This document shows, in pieces, positions 7,066-8,497 of a DNA stretch of 8,497 nucleotides (its first letter is position 1; every line of letters begins with the position of its first letter). The notes under the pieces were generated by a model. The model was not told where the DNA came from and ran no database searches. It saw only the letters and a program-made list of their open reading frames with translations. The position numbers and the translations under genes were made by a program. Source of the stretch: Bacteroidales bacterium (GTDB taxonomy: Bacteria > Bacteroidota > Bacteroidia > Bacteroidales > UBA932); assembly GCA_004556005.1 (NCBI GenBank), contig SFJA01000070.1:1-8497 (forward strand), given 5' to 3'.

Positions 7066-8497
7066 TGAATAAAAAGAGTATATTGTATCTGGCTGTCGGT
7101 TTTCTTGCCGGCATACTTGTGTGGACGCTCATCTTCGGCACCAGATCGGCCAGCAAGACCATAAAGGTTAACAAGGGAGACTGGCAGAAACTAAATCTCG
7201 TGCTTAACAGCATTGAGCAGAATTATGTCGATACCATTGATTACGAGAAGATTACAACTGCTGCAATCACTGGCGTACTCAATGAACTGGACCCTCATTC
7301 CGTCTATCTCGAGCCTCAGGTGCTCAAGGAGTCCGAGGATGACCTTGCCGGAAATTTTGACGGCATAGGCATACAGTTCAACGTTCCTTCGGACACTGCC
7401 GTCGTGATCGAGGTGATCCCGGGAGGCCCTGCCGAAAAGATCGGAATGCTTGCGGGCGACAGAATCCTCAAGGTTGGAGACAAGGTCATTGCGGGTGTCA
7501 AATTCCCACAGGACAGTATGGTACGCAGGATGAAAGGGCCTGCCGGTACCAAGGTTACCGTTACTGTCGGTCGCGGAAAGGAGGTCATACCGTTCGAGAT
7601 TACCCGCGGAAAGATTCCGACTCACTCTGTCGATGCCGCCTTTATGGTGAACGACAGCGTGGCGTATCTGAGACTGAGCAAGTTTGCCCGTACCACCGTT
7701 ACCGAAGTGACGGAAGCGACGGACCGCCTGCTCAACGAAGGTATGCGAAAGCTCATTTTCGACCTGCGTGAAAATACGGGAGGATTCCTCGATCAGGCGC
7801 TGCTTCTTGCAAATATGTTCCTTGACAGGGGCGACCTGATCGTTTATATGGAAGGAATTCACCGGGAAAAGAACGTTTATCGTGCTGACGGAAGGGGCAA
7901 GCTGAAAGAAATTCCGCTTACCGTGCTGATTGACGGCGGCTCTGCTTCTTCGAGCGAAATCTTTGCCGGTGCCATACAGGATAATGACAGGGGCGTGATT
8001 GTGGGTCGGCGTTCATTCGGCAAGGGCCTGGTGCAGGAGCCTATTTTCTTCAGCGACGGCTCCGGCGTGAGGCTCACAGTTGCCCGTTTCCACACACCTT
8101 CAGGACGTTGCATACAGAAACCGTTCAGCGATGATTACGGCTATGAGGGCGGAGGTGGCATCATCCCGGATGTCTTTGTTCCGGTAGATACCTCAAAGGT
8201 TTCTCCTTTCTTTGTCTCCTGCAACCGCAAGGCCGTTGCAATGCGCTTTGCTTCAGCGTATTTTGACGCGCACAAGGCTGAGTTGCAAAGTATTGCCAGC
8301 TATGACCGCCTGCTGTCGTATCTTGACTCGGCTGATCTTGAAAGGAAATTCCTCGCCTTTGCCAAGGAAAAGGAAAACCTTGTCCCGGATGCCGGTTGGG
8401 CAGGCGACCGTCCGTATATGATGGCTCAGATCCGTGCACTCGTAGGTCGTTACTCCAAACTCGGTGACAATGCCTTTTATCACCTATATCTCAAGGT
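7065..8497 (+). CDS. S41-family C-terminal processing protease, PDZ-containing (3' truncated)
   Basis: This is a CtpA/Prc-type protease running off the window after 477 complete codons, probably close to its natural end. The ATG at 7065-7067 shares a base with the dCMP deaminase stop. Residues 6-25 form an N-terminal membrane anchor or uncleaved signal (ILYLAVGFLAGILVWTLIFG), placing the rest in the periplasm. Residues of about 30-90 are a helical lead with YVDTIDYEK and LDPHSVYLEP. Residues of about 93-177 are a PDZ domain (GIGIQF, VIPGGPAEKIGMLAGDRIL). The S41 core follows, with DLRENTGGFL (233-242; family usual DLRGNPGG), SASSSE with nucleophile Ser295, and GRRSFGKG with Lys320. The 25-residue Ser-Lys spacing matches Prc and plant D1 protease. 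The loop after SGRCIQKPF is short compared with the Bacteroidales homologues I recall. It likely trims or degrades envelope proteins from their C-termini. Confidence 0.94.
   Translation, partial: MNKKSILYLAVGFLAGILVWTLIFGTRSASKTIKVNKGDWQKLNLVLNSIEQNYVDTIDYEKITTAAITGVLNELDPHSVYLEPQVLKESEDDLAGNFDGIGIQFNVPSDTAVVIEVIPGGPAEKIGMLAGDRILKVGDKVIAGVKFPQDSMVRRMKGPAGTKVTVTVGRGKEVIPFEITRGKIPTHSVDAAFMVNDSVAYLRLSKFARTTVTEVTEATDRLLNEGMRKLIFDLRENTGGFLDQALLLANMFLDRGDLIVYMEGIHREKNVYRADGRGKLKEIPLTVLIDGGSASSSEIFAGAIQDNDRGVIVGRRSFGKGLVQEPIFFSDGSGVRLTVARFHTPSGRCIQKPFSDDYGYEGGGGIIPDVFVPVDTSKVSPFFVSCNRKAVAMRFASAYFDAHKAELQSIASYDRLLSYLDSADLERKFLAFAKEKENLVPDAGWAGDRPYMMAQIRALVGRYSKLGDNAFYHLYLK

Noticed and set aside
7191..7862. 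Open frame of 223 codons on the minus strand
   Set aside because: It is antisense to the S41 protease, whose PDZ and upstream core are clear on the + strand; no family resemblance in the minus-strand product.
1..8497. CRISPR array, toxin-antitoxin, restriction or phage-defence module
   Set aside because: No regular direct repeats and no nuclease, methylase, reverse transcriptase or toxin-like proteins were found on either strand; all frames are accounted for by the listed genes.

Overview
The window reads as ordinary chromosomal DNA from a member of the Bacteroidota, most likely the order Bacteroidales. The evidence is a Bacteroidota-type promoter (TTG, 19-nt spacer, TAnnTTTG), A-rich leaders in place of strong Shine-Dalgarno sites, and proteins that resemble the Bacteroidales versions of their families (L32, dCMP deaminase, the short AMP-binding ligase, the S41 protease). 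Genus cannot be read from the sequence. All genes are on the + strand. I see no mobile element, CRISPR array, phage gene or recognisable defence module.

Left block (1-1230), translation-related: the 3' part of typA/bipA (ribosome-associated GTPase), a DUF177/YceD-family protein, rpmF (ribosomal protein L32), a tRNA-Arg(CCT) 15 nt behind rpmF, and a strong intrinsic terminator at 1191-1228. yceD next to rpmF is a classical bacterial pairing. The start of the yceD gene is puzzling, because a very good promoter lies across the only plausible start codons.

Right block (1240-8497), five co-directional genes with gaps of 5, 4, 6 and -1 nt, probably one operon: an exported S9 (DPP-IV-like) serine peptidase, a lipoprotein of unknown function, an AMP-binding acyl-CoA synthetase-like enzyme, a dCMP deaminase, and a membrane-anchored S41 C-terminal processing protease (PDZ plus Ser/Lys dyad) cut off by the window end. 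Two are envelope proteases, one is an envelope lipoprotein, one probably activates fatty acids and one makes dUMP for thymidylate synthesis. No single pathway joins them, so the cluster may be a growth-linked housekeeping operon.

No clearly new system is visible. The points most worth checking are the yceD start/promoter conflict, the uncharacterised lipoprotein inside the operon, the A10-motif lysine replacement in the ligase, and the apparently shortened loop in the S41 protease.
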